The notes beneath the pieces are model-generated. The model saw nothing but the letters and a program-made list of their open reading frames with translations, had not been told where the DNA came from and searched no databases. The position numbers and the translations under genes were made by a program. Positions 1 through 8,564 of a stretch of 64,000 nucleotides of DNA are shown here, piece by piece. Position 1 is the stretch's first letter, and every line of letters starts with the position of its first letter. This DNA is from Flavobacteriales bacterium (GTDB lineage: Bacteria > Bacteroidota > Bacteroidia > Flavobacteriales_F > PHOS-HE28). The DNA is taken from NCBI GenBank assembly GCA_016712535.1, contig JADJQW010000002.1, forward strand, positions 2,232,001-2,296,000, written 5' to 3'.

Positions 1-339
1 GTCTCCACCGACCGCAAGCCCAATGGCCTTTTCATCCTCGCTGGGCCCGGCCTCGGCTGGTTCGTGCGCGGGCGCGAGCAGCGCTACCTGAACGGCCAGC
101 TCACCTTCGATGAGCCCGTGACCCTCGCTGACAATGAGCGCCGATCGCAGTTCAGCATCACCCTGGGCTTCGGCATGGAAGGGCAGCGCTGGGGATTCGA
201 TGCGCGGGGGCAATCGAGCACCGGCCTGCTGGATCCGGTGGTGCGTCCGCAGAACCAGGTGTACATGCTCACGGTGTATTTCCGCTTCAATAATCCGAAG
301 CCACCTCCAACCAATGATGAGGAAAAGCAGGAGGATTGA
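1..339 (+). CDS. outer-membrane beta-barrel protein, C-terminal fragment
   Basis: The frame is open from the first base of the window, so the N-terminus lies outside. The visible 112 residues alternate polar and hydrophobic residues in beta-strand fashion (for example FSITLGFGM and VYMLTVYFRF). The last strand, MLTVYFRFN, resembles the closing strand of a Bacteroidota porin-like barrel and is followed by a short charged tail rich in P, D and E. This suggests an outer-membrane barrel protein, but the family cannot be named from this piece. The stop lies 17 nt before the next gene's ATG, so the two are probably co-transcribed. Confidence 0.55.
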   Translation, partial: VSTDRKPNGLFILAGPGLGWFVRGREQRYLNGQLTFDEPVTLADNERRSQFSITLGFGMEGQRWGFDARGQSSTGLLDPVVRPQNQVYMLTVYFRFNNPKPPPTNDEEKQED

Positions 340-356
340 CCATTGATCCGATCCAC

Positions 357-1016
357 ATGCCCTTCACAACAGCCTCCTCCCCTGCCCGCAAGGCTTTCCG
401 CGATCATCCGCTGCTCAAGGCTTTCCTCATCTTCTTCCTGCTCGTTTGGGCCTGGACTTTCATCGGCACCACCGACCGCGCCAATTGGATCACGGAGAAC
501 GCGCTCACCATCCTGTTCATCGGCGGGCTGGCCATCACCCACAAGCGCTTCAAGTTCAGTGATGCAAGCTACACGCTCATGTTCGTGTACATCCTGCTTC
601 ACATCTACGGGGCCATGTACACCTATTCCGAGAATCCCATGGGCTACTGGCTCAAGGATGCCCTGCATTGGGAGCGCAACCACTACGACCGCATCGTGCA
701 CTTCAGCTTCGGCTTCCTCCTCGCCTACCCGATGCGCGACTGGTTCATGAACCACTTCCAATGGCCGAATTGGGTGTGCTGGGTGCTGCCCGTGGAGATC
801 ACCATGAGCTTCAGCGCGGCCTACGAGCTGATCGAGTGGGCCGTGGCCGACATCTTCTTCCCCGCGCAGGGCGTGGCCTACCTAGGCACCCAAGGCGATG
901 TTTGGGATGCGCAAAAAGACATGGGGCTGGCCTTCAGCGGAGCGGTGCTGGCGATGGTGCTGGCGAGCATGGTGAAACGGATGAAGCCGCGTTCAAGCCC
1001 GATCGGAACGTCTTGA
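357..1016 (+). CDS. DUF2238 (YjdF-like) integral membrane protein
   Basis: A polytopic inner-membrane protein of 219 residues. Hydrophobic segments lie near residues 20-35, 45-60, 70-90, 125-140, 150-170 and 185-200. The conserved core has the YDRIVHFSFGFLLAYPMRD stretch and the acidic YELIEWAVAD segment typical of the DUF2238/YjdF family, whose biochemical role is unknown. I chose ATG 357; a TTG 21 nt upstream (336) is also in frame, but it sits within 2 nt of an aggagg-like stretch and overlaps the previous stop. It lies between two barrel-protein genes, which gives no functional clue. Confidence 0.8.
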   Translation: MPFTTASSPARKAFRDHPLLKAFLIFFLLVWAWTFIGTTDRANWITENALTILFIGGLAITHKRFKFSDASYTLMFVYILLHIYGAMYTYSENPMGYWLKDALHWERNHYDRIVHFSFGFLLAYPMRDWFMNHFQWPNWVCWVLPVEITMSFSAAYELIEWAVADIFFPAQGVAYLGTQGDVWDAQKDMGLAFSGAVLAMVLASMVKRMKPRSSPIGTS

Positions 1017-1021
1017 TCAGG

Positions 1022-1717
1022 ATGAGGCGCATGACAACCTTCCACGTTATCGCCCTTTCCGTGCTGAGCGTTGCGCTTACCGCGGAAACCGATGCCCAGA
1101 CGGCTATAGGGTATCACGTGGGCGGCGCATGGTCGGGAATGGCCAGTGCAAGTACCGTAGGCTATAGCAGTCGCCTTGTGCCAGCGGCAGGGGTTGCTTT
1201 CGAAGTACCGATCACGCGCTACTTGTCGCTCATGCCTGAGGCTGCCTACCACGTGCGCGGTGCGCGCGAATCCCTCAATTTCCTGGCTCGACGATACGGA
1301 TTGATCTGGAAGTTCAACTACATCGACCTCAATGCCATAGCCATCGTCAGAGTCGGCCAGAACCCGGTTCGCCCGCACTTCCTGATCGGGCCATCCTTCG
1401 GCCTATTGAACAGCGCATGGCTGCTTCACCTGCACGATAATGAGGTCATTGAAAGGGAATCGCTCGATGCTGAGCGAATGAAACTGGGCCGGACGCAATT
1501 CAGCTTGGTTGCGGGTGCGGGCTTCACCTTCCGCGTCGGTGGTCATCGGCTCATGGTCGATGGGCGATATGCCCATGGATTCACCGATCTTATGGGCGCG
1601 GCTACCGTAACGGACTCTTATGGCGTAGTCGTAAGGCAGCTGAGTGGCTACGAGCGCACTTACTCCTTAGATCTCGTGTATCTGCTCACGATCCCTGAGG
1701 CTCATCGGCCTAAGTGA
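1022..1717 (+). CDS. outer-membrane beta-barrel (porin-family) protein
   Basis: About 231 residues beginning with a signal peptide (hydrophobic FHVIALSVLSVALTA, then a small-residue cleavage zone before TDAQ). The rest is beta-rich: it opens with GYHVGGAWSGMAS, has LMPEAAYHVRG in the middle, and ends with YSLDLVYLLTI. That layout fits the small PorT/OMP_b-brl family barrels common in Bacteroidota. ATG 1031 is an alternative start three codons downstream. The gene ends against the convergent DUF4442 gene, with a perfect inverted repeat over both stop codons. The ligand or role is unknown. Confidence 0.65.
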   Translation: MRRMTTFHVIALSVLSVALTAETDAQTAIGYHVGGAWSGMASASTVGYSSRLVPAAGVAFEVPITRYLSLMPEAAYHVRGARESLNFLARRYGLIWKFNYIDLNAIAIVRVGQNPVRPHFLIGPSFGLLNSAWLLHLHDNEVIERESLDAERMKLGRTQFSLVAGAGFTFRVGGHRLMVDGRYAHGFTDLMGAATVTDSYGVVVRQLSGYERTYSLDLVYLLTIPEAHRPK

Positions 1718-1724
1718 GCCTCAG
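1695..1724. terminator. perfect 10-bp inverted repeat at convergent gene ends
   Basis: CTGAGGCTCA (1695-1704) is followed by a 10-nt loop and its exact reverse complement (1715-1724). The stop codons of the + gene (1715-1717) and of the - gene (1721-1723) both fall in the right arm. There is no U-tract, so intrinsic termination in both directions is an inference. Confidence 0.4.
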
Positions 1725-2227
1725 CGCTTCGTGCGCACTTTGCTCCAAGGCTTCACCTGCCAGGTAGCTGTTCCGGTGGCCACATGGTTGCCGGCGATGT
1801 CGTGCAATTCAACGGTGCTGGTGTAGTCCACGGACTCGGCTATGCGCAAAGGCGCGATCACCTGTTCCTCAATGGCGCTCGACAGGTCCGGTGCCGATGC
1901 GATGACACGTTGCTTGGCCTGGTAGCTGTACTGCATGCGCAGCTCGCGCAGGATCATGCGGTACTGCTTGGGGTCGAGGCGCTCGATCACCGCCAGCCCG
2001 CTGCACATCTCCGCCGCCGTGGCCAGCGCGCAAGCATGCATGCCCTTGATGTGGTTCCGGTTGATGCGCCAGTACGGAAGCTCCACGCTCATGCCGCCAT
2101 CCTTCAAAGGCACTACTCGGAATCCGTGCGGCCGGTTGAAAGGAATGAACCAGGGCAGCAGGAAATTCGCGAGCCAGCGATGCGCCCAGGAATGGCGCGC
2201 CTTTCCCAGCAGGTCGGAGAGCTTCAT
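1721..2227 (-). CDS. DUF4442 hotdog-fold (thioesterase-like) protein
   Basis: 168 residues. The sequence matches the DUF4442 family: an N-terminal W.NF.LP.F.PFNRPHGF segment, the central NHIKGMHACALATAAEMCSG helix that corresponds to the hotdog substrate helix, and a C-terminal strand ending in TATWQVKPW. Members are acyl-CoA-thioesterase-like, but the substrate is generally unknown. It lies 20 bp downstream of the PhoH gene on the same strand and is probably its operon partner. The length is normal for the family. Confidence 0.8.
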   Translation of the reverse strand: MKLSDLLGKARHSWAHRWLANFLLPWFIPFNRPHGFRVVPLKDGGMSVELPYWRINRNHIKGMHACALATAAEMCSGLAVIERLDPKQYRMILRELRMQYSYQAKQRVIASAPDLSSAIEEQVIAPLRIAESVDYTSTVELHDIAGNHVATGTATWQVKPWSKVRTKR

Positions 2228-2247
2228 GCGAGCGAAGCTATCCGTTA

Positions 2248-3582
2248 TCAGAGACGGTCGTTCGCCAGGTTCGCCAGCGGGCTGCGCTCCCCTTTCTCCA
2301 AGGTGATGTGCGCAAAGAGCGGATCGCCCTTGGCCTTGTCGATGAGGTAGCTCAGGCCGTTGCTCTCGCTGTCGAGGAAGGGCGAGTCGATCTGGTGGAT
2401 GTCGCCGGTGAAGACGATCTTGGTGCCTTCGCCCGCGCGGCTGATCACGGTCTTCACCTCCAGCGGCGTGAGGTTCTGCGCCTCATCGACGATGAAGAAG
2501 ATGTTGCTAAGGCTGCGGCCGCGGATGTAGGCGAGCGGCGCAATGGAGATCTTGTCGTTCTCCAGCATCTCATCGATGCGCTTGGGCGTGCTGTCGTGCT
2601 TCTCGAACTGGCCCTTGATGAGCTTGAGGTTGTCCCAGAGCGGCTGCATGTAGGGATCGAGCTTGCTCTGGATGTCGCCGGGCAGGTAGCCGATGTCCTT
2701 GTTGCTCAAGGGCACCACGGGGCGCGTCACGTAGATCTGGCGGTAGTCGCGTCGCTGCTCCAGGGCGCAGGCCAGCGCCAACAGCGTCTTGCCGGTTCCC
2801 GCAGCGCCTTGCAGGGTGACGAGCTTGATCTCCGGGTCGAGCAGCGCGCTCATGGCCAGTGCCTGCTCGGCATTCTTGGGACCGATGCCGAAGACATTCT
2901 TCTTCTCTACGCGATCGACCGTGGAGGTGCGTGGATCGTACTTGGCGAGGATGCTCTTCTTCTTGTGCTTGAGGATGAAGAAGTGGTTGCCTTTCGGCAC
3001 CTCAAGCCCCAGTTCCTCAGCGGGAACTGAGCCTTTCTCGAATAGGCCATCGATGGCGGCCTCGTTGAAATCATCCACCACCGTGCGGCCGGTGTAGAGC
3101 TGGTCGCTCACGTTGCGCACCTTGCCGGTGAGGTAATCCTCGCTCAGCAAGTTGAGGCTCTTGGCCTTCAGGCGCAGGGCCACATCCTTGGTCACCAGCA
3201 CCACCTTTCGGCCTTGGTTCTGCCGCTGCAGGGTGAGCGTGGCGTTGAGGATCTGGTGGTCGTTCTTGCCATCCTGGAACACCTTGGTGGCATCGACCCC
3301 GTTGAGGTCGTGCTTGGCCACCACCTTCAGCTTGCCGTGGGTGGCGCCGTTGAGCGGTATCCAGTCCGTGAGGACGTCGCGCTGGGCTATGCTGTCGAGG
3401 TGGCGGATGAACTCCCGCGCCTCGTAGTTGATCGTATCATTCCCTTTCTTGAAGGTGTCAAGCTCCTCGAGCACCTGTATCGGTATGGCTACATCATGCT
3501 CTTCGAAGTTGGTGATGGCTGAGTGGTCGTGCAGGATCACGGATGTGTCAAGCACGAAGATTTTCCGGTCTTTCTTCTTCAT
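2248..3582 (-). CDS. PhoH-family ATPase with N-terminal PIN domain
   Basis: 444 residues from ATG 3582, chosen because the PIN domain starts at once (KIFVLDTSVILHD, D12 as first acidic residue) and because a TACTTTTG -7 box lies 22 nt upstream. A longer frame would need 26 proline-rich extra residues. The PIN domain spans about 1-135 (it ends near VTKDVALRLKA) and the PhoH domain about 235-444. Walker A is GAAGTGKT (259-266), Walker B is FFIVDEAQNLTP, and GDIHQID is the sensor region. PIN-PhoH fusions are thought to be ATP-driven ribonuclease/helicase-like enzymes in RNA metabolism; the substrate is not visible here. Confidence 0.9.
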   Translation of the reverse strand: MKKKDRKIFVLDTSVILHDHSAITNFEEHDVAIPIQVLEELDTFKKGNDTINYEAREFIRHLDSIAQRDVLTDWIPLNGATHGKLKVVAKHDLNGVDATKVFQDGKNDHQILNATLTLQRQNQGRKVVLVTKDVALRLKAKSLNLLSEDYLTGKVRNVSDQLYTGRTVVDDFNEAAIDGLFEKGSVPAEELGLEVPKGNHFFILKHKKKSILAKYDPRTSTVDRVEKKNVFGIGPKNAEQALAMSALLDPEIKLVTLQGAAGTGKTLLALACALEQRRDYRQIYVTRPVVPLSNKDIGYLPGDIQSKLDPYMQPLWDNLKLIKGQFEKHDSTPKRIDEMLENDKISIAPLAYIRGRSLSNIFFIVDEAQNLTPLEVKTVISRAGEGTKIVFTGDIHQIDSPFLDSESNGLSYLIDKAKGDPLFAHITLEKGERSPLANLANDRL

Positions 3583-3604
3583 TCGCTCAAGGAACGGTGT
3601 GAGC

Positions 3605-3612
3605 CAAAAGTA
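3605..3612 (-). promoter_or_regulatory. -7 promoter box for PhoH gene
   Basis: The minus strand reads TACTTTTG, an exact match to the Bacteroidota -7 consensus TAnnTTTG, 22 nt before ATG 3582. No clear -33 TTTG is visible. Confidence 0.5.
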
Positions 3613-3732
3613 TCCGGGTGCCGGACGGGGCTTGGGTGGACGGTGCGCGCACTTATCCACGATCGATCGTGCCGTGATCGATCAAAGCGTTGATGGGCGC
3701 TGAATGCCGCGCGTTCGTCGTTCCTTTCGGCC

Positions 3733-4146
3733 ATGCGCACCGATTATCCTGCGAAGATCCTGCTGGCTTGGGGCGAAGCCATCAGCGGCAACGCGGCGCT
3801 GCGCGATTGGCTCATCCAGAACGGCTATCCCGAGCTGGGCATCTTCACGTTCGCCCTGCGCAACAAGGCCGACGCGCGCAAATGGCTCATGGACAACGGC
3901 CACCCGCACCTGATGGCGGTGATCAACGGGATCGAGGGGAACGCTGCCGCCTTGGACTGGCTCGAGCGCAACAATATGGGCATGCTGAAGCAGGTGGCCC
4001 TCACCGGTGATGGAGATGACGAGGCCTTCAAGTGGCTCCTGCAGCATGGCCACCGGGAAATGGCCATGCTCGCGCAGAAGATGCGCGTGGTGAAAGCTGC
4101 GATCGAGGAGGACAACACCGATCCGCACAAGTACCCGAAGGGATAG
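3733..4146 (+). CDS. small protein of four 25-residue WL repeats, unknown function
   Basis: 137 residues that I cannot assign to a named family. The striking feature is an exact period: W26-L27, W51-L52, W76-L77 and W101-L102 are each 25 residues apart. Each unit runs roughly A-x-x-K/D-W-L-x-x-N/H-G/N-x-x-x-L/M, followed by a helix-like stretch. This suggests a helical repeat (solenoid) protein, perhaps a binding scaffold. There is no signal peptide or membrane segment, so it is probably cytoplasmic. It lies between the divergent PhoH gene and the polysaccharide locus, with 42 bp to the exporter permease start. Coding potential is strong because the periodicity is at the protein level. Confidence 0.75.
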   Translation: MRTDYPAKILLAWGEAISGNAALRDWLIQNGYPELGIFTFALRNKADARKWLMDNGHPHLMAVINGIEGNAAALDWLERNNMGMLKQVALTGDGDDEAFKWLLQHGHREMAMLAQKMRVVKAAIEEDNTDPHKYPKG

Positions 4147-4165
4147 CGGCCCAGTACCCCTTGGG

Positions 4166-4173
4166 TACATTTG
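4166..4173 (+). promoter_or_regulatory. -7 promoter box before the polysaccharide exporter
   Basis: TACATTTG is an exact match to TAnnTTTG and ends 15 nt before ATG 4189. It probably drives the long glycan operon that follows. It also overlaps an upstream in-frame TTG (4171), which argues for ATG 4189 as the true start. Confidence 0.5.
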
Positions 4174-4188
4174 GCCGCCTTCTCCGCC

Positions 4189-5031
4189 ATGCACCGCCAC
4201 CGCATCGTCATCGAGCCCGGAACCGCCGACCTCCGGTACTGGCGCGAGCTCTGGGATCATCGCGGCCTGCTCCTCTTCCTTGCCTGGCGCGATGTGCTGG
4301 TGCGCTACAAGCAGACCGCCATCGGCATCCTCTGGGGCCTGCTGCGGCCGGCCATCACCATTGGAGCCATGGGCTTCATCGGATGGCTCTTCGGTGCCGA
4401 GGTGCCCGAGGGAACGCCGCGCGTGATCACCGTCTGCGCCGCAGTGCTTCCATGGCAGTTCTTCGCTACCAGCTTCGGTGAAACGGCCAATTCGCTCGTG
4501 GCCAACAGCAACCTGCTCACGAAAGTCTATTTCCCGCGGCTGGTGCTCCCCTTCAGCACGGTGCTCACCAGCCTCATCGACTTCGCGCTCGCGCTCGCCG
4601 TGATGGCCATGCTCATGGTCATTTACGGATTCGTCCCAGGCATCGAAGCGCTGCTCCTGCCCTTCTTCCTCCTGCTCGCGTTGGTGGCATCATTCGGTCC
4701 AGGGCTGCTGATCGCTTCGCTGAACGTGAAGTACCGGGATTTCCGCTACCTCGTCCCCTTCATCGTGCAGTTCGGGCTCTACATAACGCCCGTGGCGTTC
4801 AGCAGCGCTGCGGTGTTCGGCAATCCCGCCATACCGGAGGCGCTCAAGCTGCTCTATGCGTGCAACCCGATGGTGGCGGTGGTCGATGGCTTCCGTTGGT
4901 GCCTGCTCGGCGGCAATGAGCCCATCCATCAAACGGGCTTCCTCGTTTCATGCGGTGCTTCGCTTGCGCTCCTGCTCATCGGCGTCGTTCGCTTCCGACG
5001 CACCGAACGCGGCTTCGCCGACATCATCTGA
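4189..5031 (+). CDS. ABC-2 type polysaccharide export permease (Wzm/TagG-like)
   Basis: 280 residues with about six membrane segments, spread from IGILWGLLRPAITIGAMGFI to ASLALLLIGVVRF. The N-terminal FLAWRDVLVRYKQTAIGILW signature is characteristic of ABC-2 permeases that export O-antigen, teichoic acid or capsule chains. It forms the inner-membrane channel with the ATPase that starts 3 bp downstream. ATG 4189 is preferred over TTG 4171, which lies inside the promoter box. It is the first gene of the locus reaching to about 14.1 kb. Confidence 0.9.
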   Translation: MHRHRIVIEPGTADLRYWRELWDHRGLLLFLAWRDVLVRYKQTAIGILWGLLRPAITIGAMGFIGWLFGAEVPEGTPRVITVCAAVLPWQFFATSFGETANSLVANSNLLTKVYFPRLVLPFSTVLTSLIDFALALAVMAMLMVIYGFVPGIEALLLPFFLLLALVASFGPGLLIASLNVKYRDFRYLVPFIVQFGLYITPVAFSSAAVFGNPAIPEALKLLYACNPMVAVVDGFRWCLLGGNEPIHQTGFLVSCGASLALLLIGVVRFRRTERGFADII

Positions 5032-5034
5032 TCC

Positions 5035-6276
5035 ATGGCCGCACCGATCATCCGCGTGGAAGGGCTGGGCAAGCGCTACGTGCTGCGGCACCAGCGCACG
5101 GAGCCTTACACCGCGCTGCGCGATGTGATCGCGGACAAGGCGCGTGGGCTCTTCAGGCCGAACGGCTCAAGTGAGGCATCGGAGTTCTGGGCGCTCAAGG
5201 ATGTGAGCTTCGGCATCGCACCGGGCGATCGCGTCGGCATCATCGGTCGCAATGGCGCGGGCAAGAGCACTTTGCTGAAGATCCTCAGCCGCATCGTGCA
5301 TCCCACCCAGGGCCGCGTGGAGATCGAGGGGCGCTTGGCCTCGCTGCTCGAGGTGGGCACAGGCTTCCATCCTGAACTGAGCGGCCGTGAGAACATCTAC
5401 CTCAATGGCGCGATCCTCGGCATGGGCCGGAAGGAGATCAGCGCCAAGTTCGACGAGATCGTGGCCTTCGCCGAGGTGGAGCGCTTCCTGGATACCCCGG
5501 TGAAGCGATACAGCAGCGGCATGTACGTGCGGCTCGCCTTCGCCGTGGCCGCGCACCTGGAGCCCGAGATCCTCGTGGTGGATGAAGTGCTCGCCGTGGG
5601 CGATGCTGAGTTCCAGCGCAAATGCATGGGCAAGATGAAGGAAGTGGCGCACGGCGGCCGCACCATCCTCTTCGTGAGCCACAACATGGCCGCCATCCAG
5701 AACCTGTGCAGCACGGCCATCTACCTGAAGCACGGGCAGGTGCAGGCCCAAGGCGAAGCGGGCACCGTGATCACCGAGTACCTCCGCAGCAGCAGTGACG
5801 CCGCCCGGCAGGACCTTGCGCTTCGGCAGGACCGCCAAGGCAACGGCGCCGTGCGCTTCATGAGCTTCAGCATCACGGATGATCAAGGGCGGGGACTGGC
5901 CGCCTTGCAATGCGGATCACCCGCAGCGCTGCATTTCGACTTCGAAGCGGCAGGTGCAGTGCACGACCTGCACCTGGCCATCGGCATCGACGATGAACTG
6001 GGCACGCGCGTGGCGCAATTCAACAACGAGGCGACAGGGCAGGTATTCGTGGACGCCGCCGGCAAGAGGCGCATCACGATCAGCATTCCGAAATGCGCGC
6101 TGCGCAATGGGCGCTACACCTTCACGCTCTTCAGCTCCGTAGCCGGAGACACGGCCGATTACCTCTTCAATGCAGGGAGCTTCGATGTGGAGGACGGCGA
6201 TTTCTATGGCACCGGCAAGCTGCCTCCCGGCGACCAGGGTGCAGTGCTGCTCGAACATTCATTCAGCATCAGCTAG
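5035..6276 (+). CDS. ABC transporter ATPase for polysaccharide export (Wzt-like), with C-terminal extension
   Basis: 413 residues. The nucleotide-binding domain covers about 1-245: Walker A GRNGAGKST, signature YSSGM, Walker B ILVVDEVLAVGD and the switch His in FVSHNMAA. Residues about 260-413 form a beta-rich extension like the Wzt C-terminal domain, which in E. coli O8/O9a binds the modified non-reducing end of the O-antigen before export. It pairs with the upstream permease. The neighbouring methyltransferases make a capped chain as ligand plausible; that is inference. Confidence 0.9.
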   Translation: MAAPIIRVEGLGKRYVLRHQRTEPYTALRDVIADKARGLFRPNGSSEASEFWALKDVSFGIAPGDRVGIIGRNGAGKSTLLKILSRIVHPTQGRVEIEGRLASLLEVGTGFHPELSGRENIYLNGAILGMGRKEISAKFDEIVAFAEVERFLDTPVKRYSSGMYVRLAFAVAAHLEPEILVVDEVLAVGDAEFQRKCMGKMKEVAHGGRTILFVSHNMAAIQNLCSTAIYLKHGQVQAQGEAGTVITEYLRSSSDAARQDLALRQDRQGNGAVRFMSFSITDDQGRGLAALQCGSPAALHFDFEAAGAVHDLHLAIGIDDELGTRVAQFNNEATGQVFVDAAGKRRITISIPKCALRNGRYTFTLFSSVAGDTADYLFNAGSFDVEDGDFYGTGKLPPGDQGAVLLEHSFSIS

Positions 6277-6978
6277 GTGGAGCGATTGATCCATTTCGCA
6301 CGCCGAATCCGGTACGGCAAGCCTCATACGAGCTGGGCCATGCTCCGCTACTTCCCACGCTGGCGCAAGAGCCGACTGCCCGGCGCCAGCAGTTTGCGCG
6401 ACCGGCAGCCATGGATCAGCTTCGCCGCGATCGACCTGCTGAAGCACTTGGTGAAGCCCACGGATCGCGTGTTCGAATACGGCGGAGGCGGCAGCACGCT
6501 CTTCTGGTGCGATCGTGCAGCCGAGGTGGTCACCGTTGAGCATGATCCAGCGTGGTTCGCAGCACTGCAACAGGAAATGGTGAAAGGCGCTAAGGCGAAG
6601 TGGACAGGAATGCACCATCCTGCGGAACCCGGCAATGGAGCATCGCTCGACCCTTCGGACCCGTCGCATTTCGCCAGCTCTGATGAGCCCTCGGAAGGCA
6701 GGCAATTCCGCAAGTACGTTGAAGCCATCCTTGCCTACCCGGATGCCCACTTCGATATCATCCTGATCGATGGAAGGGCGCGCACTTCCTGCCTCGCTGT
6801 GAGCGTGCCCAAGCTGAAACCTGGCGGCCTGCTGATCCTGGACAATGCCGAACGAGCACATTACACGGCACGTAACGGACATGCGCTTGGGTCGCTCACT
6901 CCAGTCCTTCAGGGCATCGGCCCGGTGCCTTACGGACCCGATTTCTCCGAGACCCGCATCTACCGAAAGCACGCATGA
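6277..6978 (+). CDS. class I SAM-dependent methyltransferase-like protein
   Basis: 233 residues. The Rossmann core shows motif I-like DRVFEYGGGGSTLFW, then VVTVEHD with the acidic end of strand 2, and later FDIILIDGRAR and LKPGGLLILDNAE. These fit a SAM methyltransferase, but the glycine-rich motif is unusual (GGGGS) and the substrate is unknown. The GTG start directly abuts the upstream stop. ATG 6340 is possible and would remove only a basic N-terminal tail. It overlaps the next gene by 4 bp, so it belongs to the polysaccharide operon and may modify the glycan. Confidence 0.7.
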   Translation: MERLIHFARRIRYGKPHTSWAMLRYFPRWRKSRLPGASSLRDRQPWISFAAIDLLKHLVKPTDRVFEYGGGGSTLFWCDRAAEVVTVEHDPAWFAALQQEMVKGAKAKWTGMHHPAEPGNGASLDPSDPSHFASSDEPSEGRQFRKYVEAILAYPDAHFDIILIDGRARTSCLAVSVPKLKPGGLLILDNAERAHYTARNGHALGSLTPVLQGIGPVPYGPDFSETRIYRKHA

Positions 6979-8564
6979 GCACGGCACCGGTCATTGTCTT
7001 CGCCTACAATAGGCCGGTGCTGCTCCGCGAAGCCCTGCGCACCTTGGCGGCGAATGACATTGCCGCCGCGAGCGATCTGCACATCTTCTGCGACGGTCCG
7101 AAACCGGGGGCTCCCCCGGCGGGCGTGAGCGCCATTGATGAAGTGCGCGCCGTTGCCCATGGGGCCCAAGGATTCCGAAGCGTCACGGTGATCGAGGCGC
7201 CGACGAACAAGGGCCTCGCGCGGTCAGTGATCGATGGCGTGACGCGGATCATTGCCGTGCACGGCCGTGCCATCATCGTCGAGGATGATGTGGTCCTGTC
7301 CCCGCACTTCCTGCGCTTCATGAACGAGGCCCTCGATGCTTACGCTGATGATGGGCGGGTCTTCGGCATTGGAGCGTGGAACTACTTCGCCCCGGAGGAG
7401 AGGATCCAGCGCAATTTCTTCCTGCGCTATCCCGACAGCCAGGCCTGGGCCACTTGGAAGCGAGCCTGGGACCGTTTCGAGCCCGATGGCAAGGCCTTGC
7501 TTGATCATCTTGAGCGAACAGGGAAGCTGAAGGCATTCGATGGCGATGGCCGCGTGGAGATCTATTCGGAGATGCTGCGCGCGCAAGTTGAAGGGCACAT
7601 CGATAGCTGGGCCATCCGTTGGACGGCGAGCTGCATCGCCGCAGGAGGGCTCTGTTACTACCCCCGTGTTTCGCTGCTGCGCAACAAGGGCATCGGCCAT
7701 GGCGGCACGCATGAGACCGGCAATGACCACAATGCCGAATTGCCCATCGCTGCGGCGCCCGTTCCCGTTGAGCGGATCGATGCGGTGGAGAGCCAGGAAG
7801 CGCTCGCGCTCTGGACCCAATATGCCCAAGCCCACTTCATCGGTCGGAACGCCTCGCTGAAGACCCGCATCTGGCGTAAGCTGCCACCTGAGCTCAGGCA
7901 ATGGTGGGCGCGCCGCAACAGCAGTGGCGCATCGCCTGAGCAGCTCGCCTTCGAGCCCGTGTCGCGCGCATTCGGATTCGACAGAGGGCAACCGATCGAC
8001 CGTTATTACATTGAAGGATTCCTGTCTTCGAAGAAGGAATGCATCACCGGTCATGTCATGGAGATCGGCGAGGACCGGTACACCCGGCGATTCGGATCGG
8101 GCGTTGCGCAGAGCGAGGTGCTGCACTTCCAAGGCGACGCAATGGCGGGCCAGCGCATCGGCGACCTCACGCGGCACGAGAGCCTGCCGCATGGTGCAGT
8201 TGACGCCTTCATCTGCACACAGACCCTCAATTTCATCTTCGACGTGCGTGCCGCGATCGAAGGGCTGCATCGATCATTGCGGCCGGGCGGTACCGCGCTC
8301 GTCACCGTGGCCGGGCTCTGCCAGATCTCTCGGCACGATGCGGACCGATGGGGAGATTTCTGGCGCTTCACCCCGCAAGGGATCGAACGGCTCTTCGCAG
8401 AGGCATTCGGATCGGAGCGAATCACCGTGCGCGCATTCGGCAACAGCTATGCAGCAACCTGCCTGCTCAAAGGGTTCGCTGCCGAAGAGTGCGACGCACG
8501 GCTGCTCGATGCGCCTGATCCGGATTATCCGGTCGTGATCGGCATCAGCGCGACAAAGGCATGA
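6975..8564 (+). CDS. fusion: GT-A glycosyltransferase plus SAM methyltransferase
   Basis: 529 residues with two enzyme halves. The N-terminal part (about 1-285) begins PVIVFAYNRPVLLREAL, carries a metal-binding-like VEDDVVLS and has the SWAIRWTASCIAAGG acceptor region, as in GNT-I/GT2-like transferases. After a linker, the C-terminal part (about 330-529) has PIDRYYIEGFL, GHVMEIGEDRYTRRFG, FICTQTLNFIFD and LRPGGTALVTV, typical of class I (type 11) methyltransferases found in glycan loci. The fusion suggests that one protein adds a sugar and methylates the chain. It overlaps both neighbours by 4 bp. Confidence 0.75.
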   Translation: MSTAPVIVFAYNRPVLLREALRTLAANDIAAASDLHIFCDGPKPGAPPAGVSAIDEVRAVAHGAQGFRSVTVIEAPTNKGLARSVIDGVTRIIAVHGRAIIVEDDVVLSPHFLRFMNEALDAYADDGRVFGIGAWNYFAPEERIQRNFFLRYPDSQAWATWKRAWDRFEPDGKALLDHLERTGKLKAFDGDGRVEIYSEMLRAQVEGHIDSWAIRWTASCIAAGGLCYYPRVSLLRNKGIGHGGTHETGNDHNAELPIAAAPVPVERIDAVESQEALALWTQYAQAHFIGRNASLKTRIWRKLPPELRQWWARRNSSGASPEQLAFEPVSRAFGFDRGQPIDRYYIEGFLSSKKECITGHVMEIGEDRYTRRFGSGVAQSEVLHFQGDAMAGQRIGDLTRHESLPHGAVDAFICTQTLNFIFDVRAAIEGLHRSLRPGGTALVTVAGLCQISRHDADRWGDFWRFTPQGIERLFAEAFGSERITVRAFGNSYAATCLLKGFAAEECDARLLDAPDPDYPVVIGISATKA

